From Marinobacter salexigens (GTDB taxonomy: Bacteria; Pseudomonadota; Gammaproteobacteria; Pseudomonadales; Oleiphilaceae): a DNA stretch of 64,000 nucleotides. The stretch's first letter is position 1. Every line of letters begins with the position of its first letter. Of this stretch, positions 1 through 8,160 are shown piece after piece. The notes under the pieces are model-generated. The model was not told the DNA's origin. It searched no databases and was given only the letters and a program-made list of their open reading frames with translations. The DNA is taken from NCBI RefSeq assembly GCF_002806945.1, contig NZ_NIHC01000001.1:930001-994000 (forward strand), in the 5' to 3' direction. Made by a program: the position numbers and the translations under genes.

Positions 1-726
1 GGACGCGCCGGGGCTTAGCAGGAAGCATATTGCAGCACTGATTTCTGATTCAGTGCCCATGCGTTTAATGGGTACGTTATCGCCAAGGCTGCGAATCCAT
101 TGCTTCATGTGCTCGGGGTAGTTGTCCATACCGCTGGAAGCGATCCAGCCTGGCGCTACGGCATTCACCCGAACGCCAGAGGTGCCCCATTCCACAGCGG
201 CTGTCTGAGTAAAGTTCACCATGCCAGCCCGTGCTGCCCCCGAGTGCCCCATGCCGGGCATACCGCCCCACATATCCGCCACAATGTTCACGATGGCACC
301 GCCAGTTTTCGACAGCGCCTGGGTGTAGGCTTCCCGTGCCATCAGAAAGCCGCCGGTGAGGTTGGTGCGAACCACTGTTTCCCAGCCTTTCTGATTGATG
401 CCAGCGAGCGGGGAAGGGAATTGTCCACCGGCGTTATTGACCACGCCATTCAGGCCGCCATGCTCTTCAATAATCGCCTTCACCGTGGCTTTAACCGATT
501 CTTCTTCACGGATGTCGCACACGTGGGCTGAGGCAATGCCACCGTCTTCAAGTATCTCTGCTTTTACAGCTTCAACTTTTTCGACTTTACGGCCCACTAG
601 CGCAACTCTGGCTCCGAGGGAGGCCAGCTCATGTGCTGTACAACGGCCAATGCCAGAGCCGCCGCCGGTGACGATAAATGTTTGACCCTTGAATAAATCA
701 GGGTGAAAAACGGATTGATAGCTCAT
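1..726 (-). CDS. SDR-family oxidoreductase, peroxisomal trans-2-enoyl-CoA reductase-like (3' end outside window)
   Basis: The gene runs off the window start; 242 codons from the ATG at 726-724 are present. An N-terminal Rossmann motif TGGGSGIG (about residues 21-28) and NNAGG near residue 95 mark a classical short-chain dehydrogenase using NAD(P). The usual YxxxK catalytic pair is replaced by HSGAARAGM, as in the PECR/2,4-dienoyl-CoA reductase branch, so an acyl-CoA substrate is more likely than a simple alcohol. AGAAGG lies about 10 nt before the start. It follows the AtuA-family gene on the same strand, separated by about 150 nt that carry a long inverted repeat, so co-transcription is likely. 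The family is sure; the substrate (perhaps a branched or terpenoid acyl-CoA) is inferred from the neighbour. Confidence 0.85.
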   Translation of the reverse strand, partial: MSYQSVFHPDLFKGQTFIVTGGGSGIGRCTAHELASLGARVALVGRKVEKVEAVKAEILEDGGIASAHVCDIREEESVKATVKAIIEEHGGLNGVVNNAGGQFPSPLAGINQKGWETVVRTNLTGGFLMAREAYTQALSKTGGAIVNIVADMWGGMPGMGHSGAARAGMVNFTQTAAVEWGTSGVRVNAVAPGWIASSGMDNYPEHMKQWIRSLGDNVPIKRMGTESEISAAICFLLSPGAS

Positions 727-753
727 AACTTCAAAGCCTTCTCTAATGTTCGG

Positions 754-863
754 GCGCTCAGGCAGGGAGGGGTCTCCAGGACTGTGAGCAGCAGGGATGC
801 TGCGCTCAAGCCTACAAGGACGTATTTACGGCGTGTCCTGGAGACCCCTCCCTGCCTGAGTGC
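754..863. repeat. Long inverted repeat with two NGGA hairpins inside (copy 1)
   Basis: Arms 754-782 and 835-863 are complementary over 29 bp with a single G.T pair. The 52-nt interior holds two small hairpins on the + strand with GGGA and AGGA loops: CAGGGATG at 792-799 and ACAAGGACGT at 814-823, the GGAs 23 nt apart. It ends in CGTATTTACGGCGT, nearly the same as the copy at 31267. It sits between two minus-strand genes, so their mRNA carries the UCC complement, not the GGA strand. Confidence 0.85.
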
Positions 864-876
864 GTGCACCACAAAA

Positions 877-2673
877 TCAGGAACGAACCAGCCCCGAAGG
901 CACCGGCACCGGAAACTCAAGCAACTGCTGCGCAAACGCCTTGCCTTGTGGATCAATGCGCAGGCTGGCAACGCCACCTCCACCCAAGCTGTGTTCCAGC
1001 AAGAAGTTGAAGGCGTTAAGACCGGGGAGTGTCCAGCGAGTAACCTTGCCGCTTTCCGGATTCAACGTGTGTTCCATCCATTCAGCCACGGCTTCTTCGC
1101 TCAGCGCGGCTGCAATAAAAGGAACGAACTCAGGTTTGCGCGCGATAACACCAATGTTGCTGTGGTCACCTTTGTCACCACTGCGAGCCCATGCCAGGTC
1201 AATTAATGGCACAGTGGTGTCGGTTGTCGATGCGGCTTCAATTGGGGCTTGATCCTTGATCATGCCGGGCTGGAAGCCGCCGGCGCTGTCTACGGAAGCA
1301 GGGGTTTGCTCACCGTTCAGGTCAACAGAGACAGCAACCTCACTCTTGGGAACCAGGCACGAATAAAGTCGAATCTTTGGCCACACGGAGGGGCGTCCTC
1401 CCACAATGCCTGTCAGGCCTGGCGCCATGCCGGTAGCAGCTTGTGCAATTTCACGGGAGAACAGTACCAGAGCGCCTTTCTTTGGATGAGCTGCACTGAT
1501 TTTAACGATGACTTCCCGGCTACCTTGGCAGCGCCCTTGCTTACCGTATGTGGTTTCTGTGCCCAGCAGCTCGACACTGGTTTCGGTATAGTCCGGCAGG
1601 CCGCGCTCCTGGAACAGGCGTGATGTTTTCGTAAGAATGGCATCCGCCACTGCCTGGGCTTTTTTAGGGGCGTCGATGCCAGCAAGCAGGAAGGTTGCGG
1701 TACATTTGAAGCCATCTGGCCAGGTGCCAGATACCTTGTAACTGTCGGTGGGCGGCAAACCGCGGGCGCCTCGAACGGTTACACGGTCTGGCCCGCTTTC
1801 TATGAGTTCGACATCCGTAAAATCGCAGGTAACATCGGGCAGTAAATAGGCGCGCGGATCGCCAATCTCGTAAACCAATTGCTCAGCGACCGTGCCACGA
1901 CTTACCAAGCCACCTGTGCCTTCCGGTTTGGTAACTACGAACTCACCACTTGCGCTGACTTCAGCAATCGGGAAGCCCATATCCGCGAATCCCTCAGCAA
2001 CGTCTTCCCAGTCGGTAAAGTTGCCGCCGGTAGATTGGGCTCCGCACTCCAGCAAGTGACCTGCAAGGCTGGCTTGCGCCAGCTTGTCGTAGTCCTTCCA
2101 GTCCCAGCCGAATTCGTGAACCAGAGGTGCAAGCACCAAAGCACTGTCCACCACCCGGCCAGTAAGAACAATGTCTGCACCCTGGTCCAGGGCAGCCGCC
2201 AATCCAGATGCTCCAAGGTAAGCGTTCAGGCTAACCATCATTGCGGGCATAGGTGCGCCGGTCGCCATTTCGGTGATGCCAGCTTTGCTCAGGGCCTGTT
2301 TTTGCGGGAGTAGGTCATCCCCGAGTACCAAGGCAATTTTCATGTCTACGCCGGCTTTTTCGCACAGGGCTTGTAGCGCATCGCGGCAAGCTACCGGGTT
2401 CACGCCACCGGCATTGCTAAGCACGCGAATCCCTTTCTCTTTGATGTCGGCCAGTAGCGGCCCCATTACTGTTTCAACAAAGTCCCGGGCGTAGCCTTGG
2501 CTGGGGTCTTTCATCTTCTGGCCCGCCATGATCGACATGGTGACTTCGGCCAAATAGTCAGAAACCAGATAATCAATATTACCTTTGTGAACCAGTTGTG
2601 CTGCTGCCGTTTCGGTGTCGCCCCAGAAAGCGGAGGAACAGCCGATCCGGATAGTCTTCGGTGAGTCAGTCAT
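877..2673 (-). CDS. AtuA-family protein (DUF1446), acyclic terpene utilization type
   Basis: A 598-residue protein of the DUF1446/AtuA family. The large N-terminal domain begins [13 protein letters not shown] and includes the conserved [10 protein letters not shown] stretch; the C-terminal AtuA_C domain carries [17 protein letters not shown]. In Pseudomonas atuA is the first gene of the citronellol/geraniol catabolic operon, but its biochemical role is not settled, and the family also occurs near branched-chain acyl-CoA catabolism. I chose the ATG at 2673-2671 because AGGA lies 9 nt upstream; an in-frame start 66 nt earlier would add 22 poorly fitting residues. The divergent TetR gene and the palindrome between them suggest autorepressed control. 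Family assignment is firm; the pathway is inferred. Confidence 0.88.
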   Translation of the reverse strand: MTDSPKTIRIGCSSAFWGDTETAAAQLVHKGNIDYLVSDYLAEVTMSIMAGQKMKDPSQGYARDFVETVMGPLLADIKEKGIRVLSNAGGVNPVACRDALQALCEKAGVDMKIALVLGDDLLPQKQALSKAGITEMATGAPMPAMMVSLNAYLGASGLAAALDQGADIVLTGRVVDSALVLAPLVHEFGWDWKDYDKLAQASLAGHLLECGAQSTGGNFTDWEDVAEGFADMGFPIAEVSASGEFVVTKPEGTGGLVSRGTVAEQLVYEIGDPRAYLLPDVTCDFTDVELIESGPDRVTVRGARGLPPTDSYKVSGTWPDGFKCTATFLLAGIDAPKKAQAVADAILTKTSRLFQERGLPDYTETSVELLGTETTYGKQGRCQGSREVIVKISAAHPKKGALVLFSREIAQAATGMAPGLTGIVGGRPSVWPKIRLYSCLVPKSEVAVSVDLNGEQTPASVDSAGGFQPGMIKDQAPIEAASTTDTTVPLIDLAWARSGDKGDHSNIGVIARKPEFVPFIAAALSEEAVAEWMEHTLNPESGKVTRWTLPGLNAFNFLLEHSLGGGGVASLRIDPQGKAFAQQLLEFPVPVPSGLVRS

Positions 2674-2751
2674 GTCTGTGCATCCTGTAGCTGTGTTGCC
2701 TTGAATACCAAGAGTGTGTGCTGGCAACCGTTTAATCATTGACTAGACGAT

Positions 2752-2769
2752 ACCAAGCAAGCGCTTGGT
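2752..2769. promoter_or_regulatory. Candidate TetR operator
   Basis: ACCAAGC, four bases, then GCTTGGT: a perfect 7-bp inverted repeat between the divergent AtuA-family and TetR genes. A short spaced palindrome in the shared promoter region is what a TetR dimer normally binds. Assignment to this regulator is by position only. Confidence 0.6.
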
Positions 2770-2829
2770 TTGTAAACAGGCAAATCTAAGGTAGAATGCA
2801 GATTCTTTGTAAAGCCGCTGGATACGCCC

Positions 2830-3444
2830 GTGAATCAAGAAAAAATACTTCAGTCACTCATCGCAGATAACCTGGTTTCAGCCTCAGACAGTGCCCGTGG
2901 CCGGCTGCTGCGGGAAGCCGCCCGGCTATTCCGGGAAAAAGGCTATGAGCGCACCACGGTGAGAGACCTGGCCGCCGCGGTGGGCATTCAGTCGGGAAGC
3001 CTTTTTCATCACTTCCGTACCAAAGAAGAAATTCTTAAAGCGGTTATGGTTGAAACTATCAGGCTGAACACGGCTGTGATGGAAGCGGCGATTGGAGCGG
3101 CCAAATCCAATCGGGAGAAATTGAGGGCGTTGATAAGAGCAGAGCTTGAATCTATTAATGGCCAGACCGGTGAAGCCATGGCTGTTCTCGTATACGAGTG
3201 GCGCAGTTTATCTGAAGCTTCTCGTGCCGAGGTGCTGGAACTTCGGGATGGGTATGAGGCGCTCTGGCTTGGAGTATTGAATGCCCTGAAAGAAGAGGGG
3301 GCATTGAGTGCCGACCCATTTGTAGTGCGCCGTATGTTGACCGGCGCGTTGAGCTGGACGGTTACCTGGTATCGCCCGGATCGTGGTGATTTGACCCAGG
3401 ATGGCTTGACCGACCAGGTAATGGCTATGCTGGGTTTGGGCTAG
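2830..3444 (+). CDS. TetR/AcrR-family transcriptional regulator
   Basis: 204 residues from a GTG start. The N-terminal DNA-binding domain shows the TetR pattern: AARLFREKGYERTTVRDLAA, then GIQSGSLFHHFRTKEEIL (roughly residues 30-75). The rest is the usual helical ligand-binding domain, with no recognisable ligand signature. It is transcribed away from the AtuA-family gene across about 155 nt containing a palindrome, the arrangement of a local repressor such as AtuR. It probably senses an acyl-CoA or terpenoid intermediate of that operon; this is inference from position. Confidence 0.9.
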   Translation: MNQEKILQSLIADNLVSASDSARGRLLREAARLFREKGYERTTVRDLAAAVGIQSGSLFHHFRTKEEILKAVMVETIRLNTAVMEAAIGAAKSNREKLRALIRAELESINGQTGEAMAVLVYEWRSLSEASRAEVLELRDGYEALWLGVLNALKEEGALSADPFVVRRMLTGALSWTVTWYRPDRGDLTQDGLTDQVMAMLGLG

Positions 3445-3732
3445 GTGGCGGTCCAGCGTTTTGTTGAATTTGTGAACTGGTTATCCGTGATTTGATCCTC
3501 TGATGTAAGTACCTGCTTAGTTTTAAAGTTATTGTTTTATATCAAAATATCCTTCGTAAAAACGTCTCGAACCAGGCCATTGGCCTGATGAGCACGGATT
3601 GCTCGGCAGACGAGCCATTTTGGTAGTACAGATTTCAACGCACTCTTGCCCCCGGAATCACAGGACTGGTTGTGATTCCCGCAGATAAAAACAAAGCAGA
3701 GTGATTTGATAACTACTATCTTTTGAACCCGA

Positions 3733-4176
3733 ATGCTGTGGACTCGCCTGCCAGAGTTACTGTTGAACGTGATCAAACCCTACAACCTGCCGGTACCCAT
3801 GCTGGCTTCGATCATTATCTTTGCAGCGGCCTTCCCCACGGCGTTTACCGGTGCATCTGGCATCTTCATTCTTGCCGTTGGCGGTGTGGTTTACGATGAG
3901 TTGCGCAGGGCAGGTGCAGGCAGGCAGTTGGCGCTTGCGACCACAGCCATGTCGGGCAGCCTCGGAGTAGTGCTAAACCCCTGTTTGCTGATAACAGTAG
4001 CCGTGAAGATAACGAGTCCCGCATACAAGCGTTCTGGGGTCACGGTTATCGGCATGGTGATGGCTCCCTTGCGGCCTTTCAGGCATCGTTACGAGCGCTT
4101 GTTGTTACCCATAGCCGTTATGGGGCCAACGTTGTTGCTGGTCGCCTTCGTGCCCATGATCTTTTACGCAATCTGA
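3733..4176 (+). pseudogene. Remnant of a TRAP transporter large permease (DctM-like)
   Basis: An open stretch of 147 codons resembles an internal part of TRAP-type large permease subunits. AAAFPTAFTGASGIFILAVG and the later TTAMSGSLGVVLNPCLL resemble a central membrane segment, but the N-terminal half is missing. After the PCLL segment the sequence jumps to unrelated or distant permease sequence and ends about 45 residues later. Functional family members are several times longer. No solute-binding or small permease gene is next to it. The preceding 288 bases (3445-3732) hold no convincing gene, only a 9-bp inverted repeat at 3654-3679. A good terminator follows. I read it as a decayed, 5'-truncated gene; a short expressed membrane protein is possible but less likely. 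Confidence 0.6.
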
Positions 4177-4197
4177 GCCTGCCCACATTCAACAAAA

Positions 4198-4231
4198 GCC
4201 GCCTCCGGAATCTCCCGAGGTGGCTTTTTTT
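4198..4231 (+). terminator. Intrinsic terminator
   Basis: GCCGCCTC pairs with GAGGTGGC (one G.T pair), followed by a run of seven T. It lies 20 nt after the TRAP permease remnant and shows that this strand was once an expressed unit. Confidence 0.8.
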
Positions 4232-4294
4232 ATGCGCCCCGCACCCATGTGTTTGCGTATACTTGTAGCCAGATCAAAACAGAGGCTAGTGCGC

Positions 4295-6985
4295 ATGTCG
4301 GTTATTCTAAAAGCAGCAACGCATTTCAGATATGCCATGCTGGCGGCACTAGGCGTAGCCCTGTGGGGTTGTGATGGAAGCTCTGGAAGTATTGAAATTA
4401 ACCCGGCTAGCGTTGCGCTTTCGGGGAGCATTGCTATTGAGTCCGGAACGCGGGTAGACGCGGATGATGCGGACACTCTGGCATTAAGCCTAACGCCGTC
4501 TTCCAGAGCTCAATCCTTACCCCAGGAGTTCATTCTTGCGGGGTATGTGAGTGCCGAGGCTGGAACCTATCCTTCCCAGGGCGGAAGGCCCGGTACCACC
4601 TATTCTCAAGACCCGGTTGATACTTATAGCCTGCCGCTGCACCCAAAACAGAGTATTGCCCTACAGGCATTTTCTGCCAGCGATGTACCATCTTCGCTCA
4701 CCTTGTCATTGTTCAGTGCTGGCCGCCTTATTGATCGTGTTTCCACCGGAAGCCAGTCTGTGCCTGTGCAGCTGACTTTGCCGGAGCCAGAGTCCTCAGG
4801 CACATACACCCTGAGGGTGGAGGCTACGGGTGCTCAGCCCATGCTTTATATTCTCTCAACTTCAGTGGCAGGCAGTGAACTGGCTACTCAATACCACTGG
4901 CCGGACCATGATTTTGCCGATGGCGAAGCCATTGTAGTGTTGTCTCAAGAACAAACCTTGGCGCGCTCGTCGATGAGAGCAGCAGATGTGGACTTTTCGG
5001 ACGAGTTGGCTCCTGGAGTCTGGTTGGCGAAAGCGCCTTTGCAGGCTGCTCGAACCAGCGTAAATCGGAGCAAGGAGTCGACACTGGAATGGATAGGTTC
5101 TTTAAATAAACGCGCCGACGTTCTTTCAGCTACGCCTAACTACACTATGCAGGCGATGCAAACACCAGTGGATGAGCCGCTATATAGCAACCCGTCAGTG
5201 GGGCAGCAGTGGCACTATGAATTGATCAATGCGCCTATTGCATGGCAGATCGCCCAGGAAGGGGCGCGCGGCGTAACCGTGGCTGTATTGGATACAGGGA
5301 TCTTTGGAACCCCCGGGCGCTGGCATAGCGAGCTTAACGATAACGTATTGAGTGGTTGGGATTTTGTGTCCGAAGCTTTTGACAACGACGGCGCGCCGGG
5401 GCGGGACAACAACCCTGCGGACCCCGGTAATGCGGTTGGAGCCAGCGCATATCATGGCACCCATGTGGCAGGCACCATTGCTGCTTCCGTCAACGGTGCT
5501 GGTGGGGCAGGTATTGCCTACAATGCGTCTTTGCGCCCTGTACGGGTGTTGGGTGAGGGGGGAACAGGCTCGTCTGCTGATCTACTGGCAGCATTGCATT
5601 GGGTTGTCGATTCACCAAGCTCGACACCTCGCGCTGATATCGTCAACCTGAGCCTGGGAGGCCTTCCTTATCAGCAGTCACTTAAAGATGTCATCGATGC
5701 AGGAGTCGAGCGGGGTATCGTTTATGTTGCTGCTGCGGGTAATTCGGCTTCTACAGCCGCATCTTATCCGGCAGCATACGACGGAGTGTTTTCCGTGAGC
5801 GCTGTTGATGGGGCGGGAGAGCTGGCAACTTATTCTAACTCTGGCAGCTGGATTGATCTGGCAGCGCCAGGTGGAGATGCCAGCCGCGATGCTAACGCAG
5901 ATGGCCGCAGTGATTTGGTCAGCAGCACCAGTGCGAGCCTCATTAACGGCAGTTTGAAGGAGACTTACATTGGGTTGCAGGGAACCTCTATGGCGGCTCC
6001 CCACGTGTCCGCCGTCTTTGCGCTGATGAAGAGCCTGAACCCAGATTTGAATTACAACGATTTGAGTGCGCTGCTAGTGGCCGGCGAGCTGACCTTTCAG
6101 GACTGTGAAGCGTCGCCATGCTCTAAAAGGCCAGATGTGGGTTGGGGACTGCTGGATGCAGGGAAATCAGCCTTGGCAGCCTCGGTAGGCTTTGTGCCAA
6201 ACCTGCTAACTTCATCGCCAGCCATTGTAAGTTTGACTTCAGAAGGGGCGGATACTGCGAGTGTGACGCTAAAAGTGTATGGCAGTAATCCGGTCGATGT
6301 CACCATTGAGTCTGTGTCTTTAAATGCACCCTGGGTGCAACTGGATTCAGCCCCTGTAACTGGTGATTCAGGTACGGACTTCCCAATCACTTTAACTTTG
6401 CTTCCCGAACAGCTGGAGGCTGGGGTCTCGGCTCGGACGGTCATTGTTGTGGAATACAAAAGTGATCAGCTTCGCAGGCTGGAAATTCCGGTGATTGGCC
6501 AGCGGGTGACGGATCAACAAGCTCGTGACGCCGGTCGGCATTTCGTGCTTTTGGTAGACCCCGAGCCAGAGGGAGACTTTTACACCACGGTTGCACAGAC
6601 CAGTACAGTAGTAGATAACGGGCGCTATTCGTTCACCTTTGTTCCTGATGATGGGGTTGACCCGAAAAGGCTCAATGAAGTGCCGCCGGGTCGTTATATT
6701 CTGGTGGCTGGGTCTGATTTAGATAATAACGGTCTCATTTGTCATGCTGGCGAAGCCTGTGCCGAATACCCGGTAGCCGGTCTCAGACAGGAAATCACAA
6801 TCAGCCCAGGGGTGCCTGTTACGGGCATAGAAATGACAACCAGTTACTCTCGGCCTGCTGTATCCGCTGCCACGCCAGATATTTTGCCCCGTCCAGGGTT
6901 TAGAGGTTACGAGCTTTTGCGGGAGCAAGAAACGCTCGTTTCAGGCAGCCAGTCAGAACATAAATTAGTTGGAGCAGAGTATTGA
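4295..6985 (+). CDS. S8 (subtilisin-like) serine protease, lipoprotein
   Basis: 896 residues. The N-terminus is a lipoprotein signal: a hydrophobic stretch ending LWGC near residue 24, an acceptable though not ideal lipobox. The peptidase S8 domain lies at about 310-630, with catalytic Asp333 (VAVLDTGIFG), His387 (HGTHVAGT), oxyanion Asn (AAAGNS) and Ser565 (GTSMAAPH). All three catalytic residues are present, so it should be active. The region before it is Ser/Thr-rich and may act as a propeptide or beta domain; the C-terminal 260 residues look like beta-sandwich repeats. The ATG at 4295 has AGAGG nine nt upstream; an earlier in-frame start would sit inside the terminator. The stop overlaps the next start, coupling it to a PrcB-like lipoprotein. 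Likely outer-membrane anchored or released. Confidence 0.9.
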   Translation: MSVILKAATHFRYAMLAALGVALWGCDGSSGSIEINPASVALSGSIAIESGTRVDADDADTLALSLTPSSRAQSLPQEFILAGYVSAEAGTYPSQGGRPGTTYSQDPVDTYSLPLHPKQSIALQAFSASDVPSSLTLSLFSAGRLIDRVSTGSQSVPVQLTLPEPESSGTYTLRVEATGAQPMLYILSTSVAGSELATQYHWPDHDFADGEAIVVLSQEQTLARSSMRAADVDFSDELAPGVWLAKAPLQAARTSVNRSKESTLEWIGSLNKRADVLSATPNYTMQAMQTPVDEPLYSNPSVGQQWHYELINAPIAWQIAQEGARGVTVAVLDTGIFGTPGRWHSELNDNVLSGWDFVSEAFDNDGAPGRDNNPADPGNAVGASAYHGTHVAGTIAASVNGAGGAGIAYNASLRPVRVLGEGGTGSSADLLAALHWVVDSPSSTPRADIVNLSLGGLPYQQSLKDVIDAGVERGIVYVAAAGNSASTAASYPAAYDGVFSVSAVDGAGELATYSNSGSWIDLAAPGGDASRDANADGRSDLVSSTSASLINGSLKETYIGLQGTSMAAPHVSAVFALMKSLNPDLNYNDLSALLVAGELTFQDCEASPCSKRPDVGWGLLDAGKSALAASVGFVPNLLTSSPAIVSLTSEGADTASVTLKVYGSNPVDVTIESVSLNAPWVQLDSAPVTGDSGTDFPITLTLLPEQLEAGVSARTVIVVEYKSDQLRRLEIPVIGQRVTDQQARDAGRHFVLLVDPEPEGDFYTTVAQTSTVVDNGRYSFTFVPDDGVDPKRLNEVPPGRYILVAGSDLDNNGLICHAGEACAEYPVAGLRQEITISPGVPVTGIEMTTSYSRPAVSAATPDILPRPGFRGYELLREQETLVSGSQSEHKLVGAEY

Positions 6986-7500
6986 TGGCAGTGTGCAGAA
7001 AGTTAGTTGCAGGTGTACCTGTGGCCACTTTGTTGGCTGGAGGTTTGGTGTTGGCTGGTTGTGCATCTTCGGAGGTTGCTGGCGCGAAGCCGGATGCGCT
7101 TATGGCGCGACAGGTTATCCAGTCAGCCCATTGTGGCTTGAGTGGCCCAGGACTGGCTTATGTTGAAACTTCTGAGCGACTGCAGCAACTACTTGATTTG
7201 CCGGCGCAGAATATGGCGGTTCAGCAGCTTCGACAGGTAGATCTTGAGAAAGAACACCTGTTGTTTGTCACCTTGGGAGAGAAGCCGACAGGCGGCTACA
7301 GTGTGAGTTTATCTTCCGCCACTGCAGGCCAAACCGAAGGCAGCTTGCGTCTTCTGGTGGCTGCACGCTCACCCGCACCAGGAACTATGACTACACAGGT
7401 GATTACCTCCCCCTGTGTAGTCATAGCGGTTCCGGCCAGCGATTGGTCGGAAGTTCGGGTGTCCGGTGTTCGGGACAAAGATCTGGTTTTAAAGCCCTGA
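6985..7500 (+). CDS. PrcB-family lipoprotein
   Basis: 171 residues. A lipoprotein signal ends in LAGC at about residue 26. The C-terminal half matches the PrcB_C domain, with the characteristic KPTGGYSV turn and a VITSPCVVIAVP strand. PrcB is known as the partner of the PrcA protease in the Treponema dentilisin complex, where it helps maturation. Here the ATG shares a base with the stop of the upstream S8 protease gene (TGATG), so the two are translationally coupled, which supports a similar protease-partner role. The partner function is inferred from family and context. Confidence 0.8.
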   Translation: MAVCRKLVAGVPVATLLAGGLVLAGCASSEVAGAKPDALMARQVIQSAHCGLSGPGLAYVETSERLQQLLDLPAQNMAVQQLRQVDLEKEHLLFVTLGEKPTGGYSVSLSSATAGQTEGSLRLLVAARSPAPGTMTTQVITSPCVVIAVPASDWSEVRVSGVRDKDLVLKP

Positions 7501-8160
7501 AACGGCTTTTTTTGAACCACTTGCGGGCGCTTCGCCCAGCGCGGCCAGCCCCTTACAGAACTCAAGAAGCAGAGCGGCTAAAGCAGGGTACAGATCGCTA
7601 ACGGTCTTAACCTTCTCGGAGCGCGCCGCAAATGCCGGCAGCCAGTTCAGCAACTCTTCGTCGATAAAGGTTTTTATCTGATCGAGAGTAGGCCCGGATG
7701 CGGATTTGTTATCTGTATTCAGAAACGCGTCGAATCCGTCACCCAGGTACTCAAGCATCACTGAAAGGTGGTCAGACGGTTCCCGGAAGTCTGCCGAAAC
7801 CTCTTGCTGGCTTGCGGCCAGTCTTTCCTGCATGCGTTCCTGTGGCTCCGCAAAAAACCGGTTGCCCTCAGAGCTGTAAAAAGAAGCGTAAGGAGGGGCG
7901 CTGTTTTGCCCGTCCATCAGGAACATGGCGGCGAAATCTGCCGCCAGTTCCAATCGTGGGTGAGATAGCAGTGTCAGCCCGCTAAATGCGTTGCGTAGCC
8001 GTTGAACAGAATCGGCAAGCCCCGGCAGCTCTGCCAGCGAGGAGAGGACGGCATCGCCTTCCCCCCGCTGGTACGCCTGTAACTGCTCTTGGGTTAGCTC
8101 GGCCGCAAACAGGCCAGCAAACCAGTTGCAGAGCGCGGGATGGCGCCAGTCTGCATTCAT
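7489..8160 (-). CDS. torD: TorD, chaperone for TMAO reductase maturation
   Basis: 223 residues of the all-helical TorD/DmsD family. The N-terminal [18 protein letters not shown] and the central region around [15 protein letters not shown] are typical. TorD binds the Tat signal and core of TorA in the cytoplasm, keeps apo-TorA competent for molybdenum-cofactor insertion and delays export. The start ATG overlaps the torA stop by 4 bp, so the two are translated together. It is the last gene of the torECAD unit and its 3' end overlaps the convergent PrcB-like gene by 12 bp. Confidence 0.92.
   Translation of the reverse strand: MNADWRHPALCNWFAGLFAAELTQEQLQAYQRGEGDAVLSSLAELPGLADSVQRLRNAFSGLTLLSHPRLELAADFAAMFLMDGQNSAPPYASFYSSEGNRFFAEPQERMQERLAASQQEVSADFREPSDHLSVMLEYLGDGFDAFLNTDNKSASGPTLDQIKTFIDEELLNWLPAFAARSEKVKTVSDLYPALAALLLEFCKGLAALGEAPASGSKKAVSGL
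7491..7513. terminator. Short intrinsic terminator between convergent genes
   Basis: AAAGCC pairs with GGCTTT across a 7-nt loop, followed by T residues on the + strand. It overlaps the ends of the PrcB-like gene and torD, which themselves overlap by 12 bp tail to tail. Confidence 0.6.

Noticed and set aside
703-1206. Plus-strand frame through the inverted repeat at 754
   Set aside because: It reads through a structured repeat and the end of the AtuA-family gene; no ribosome site.
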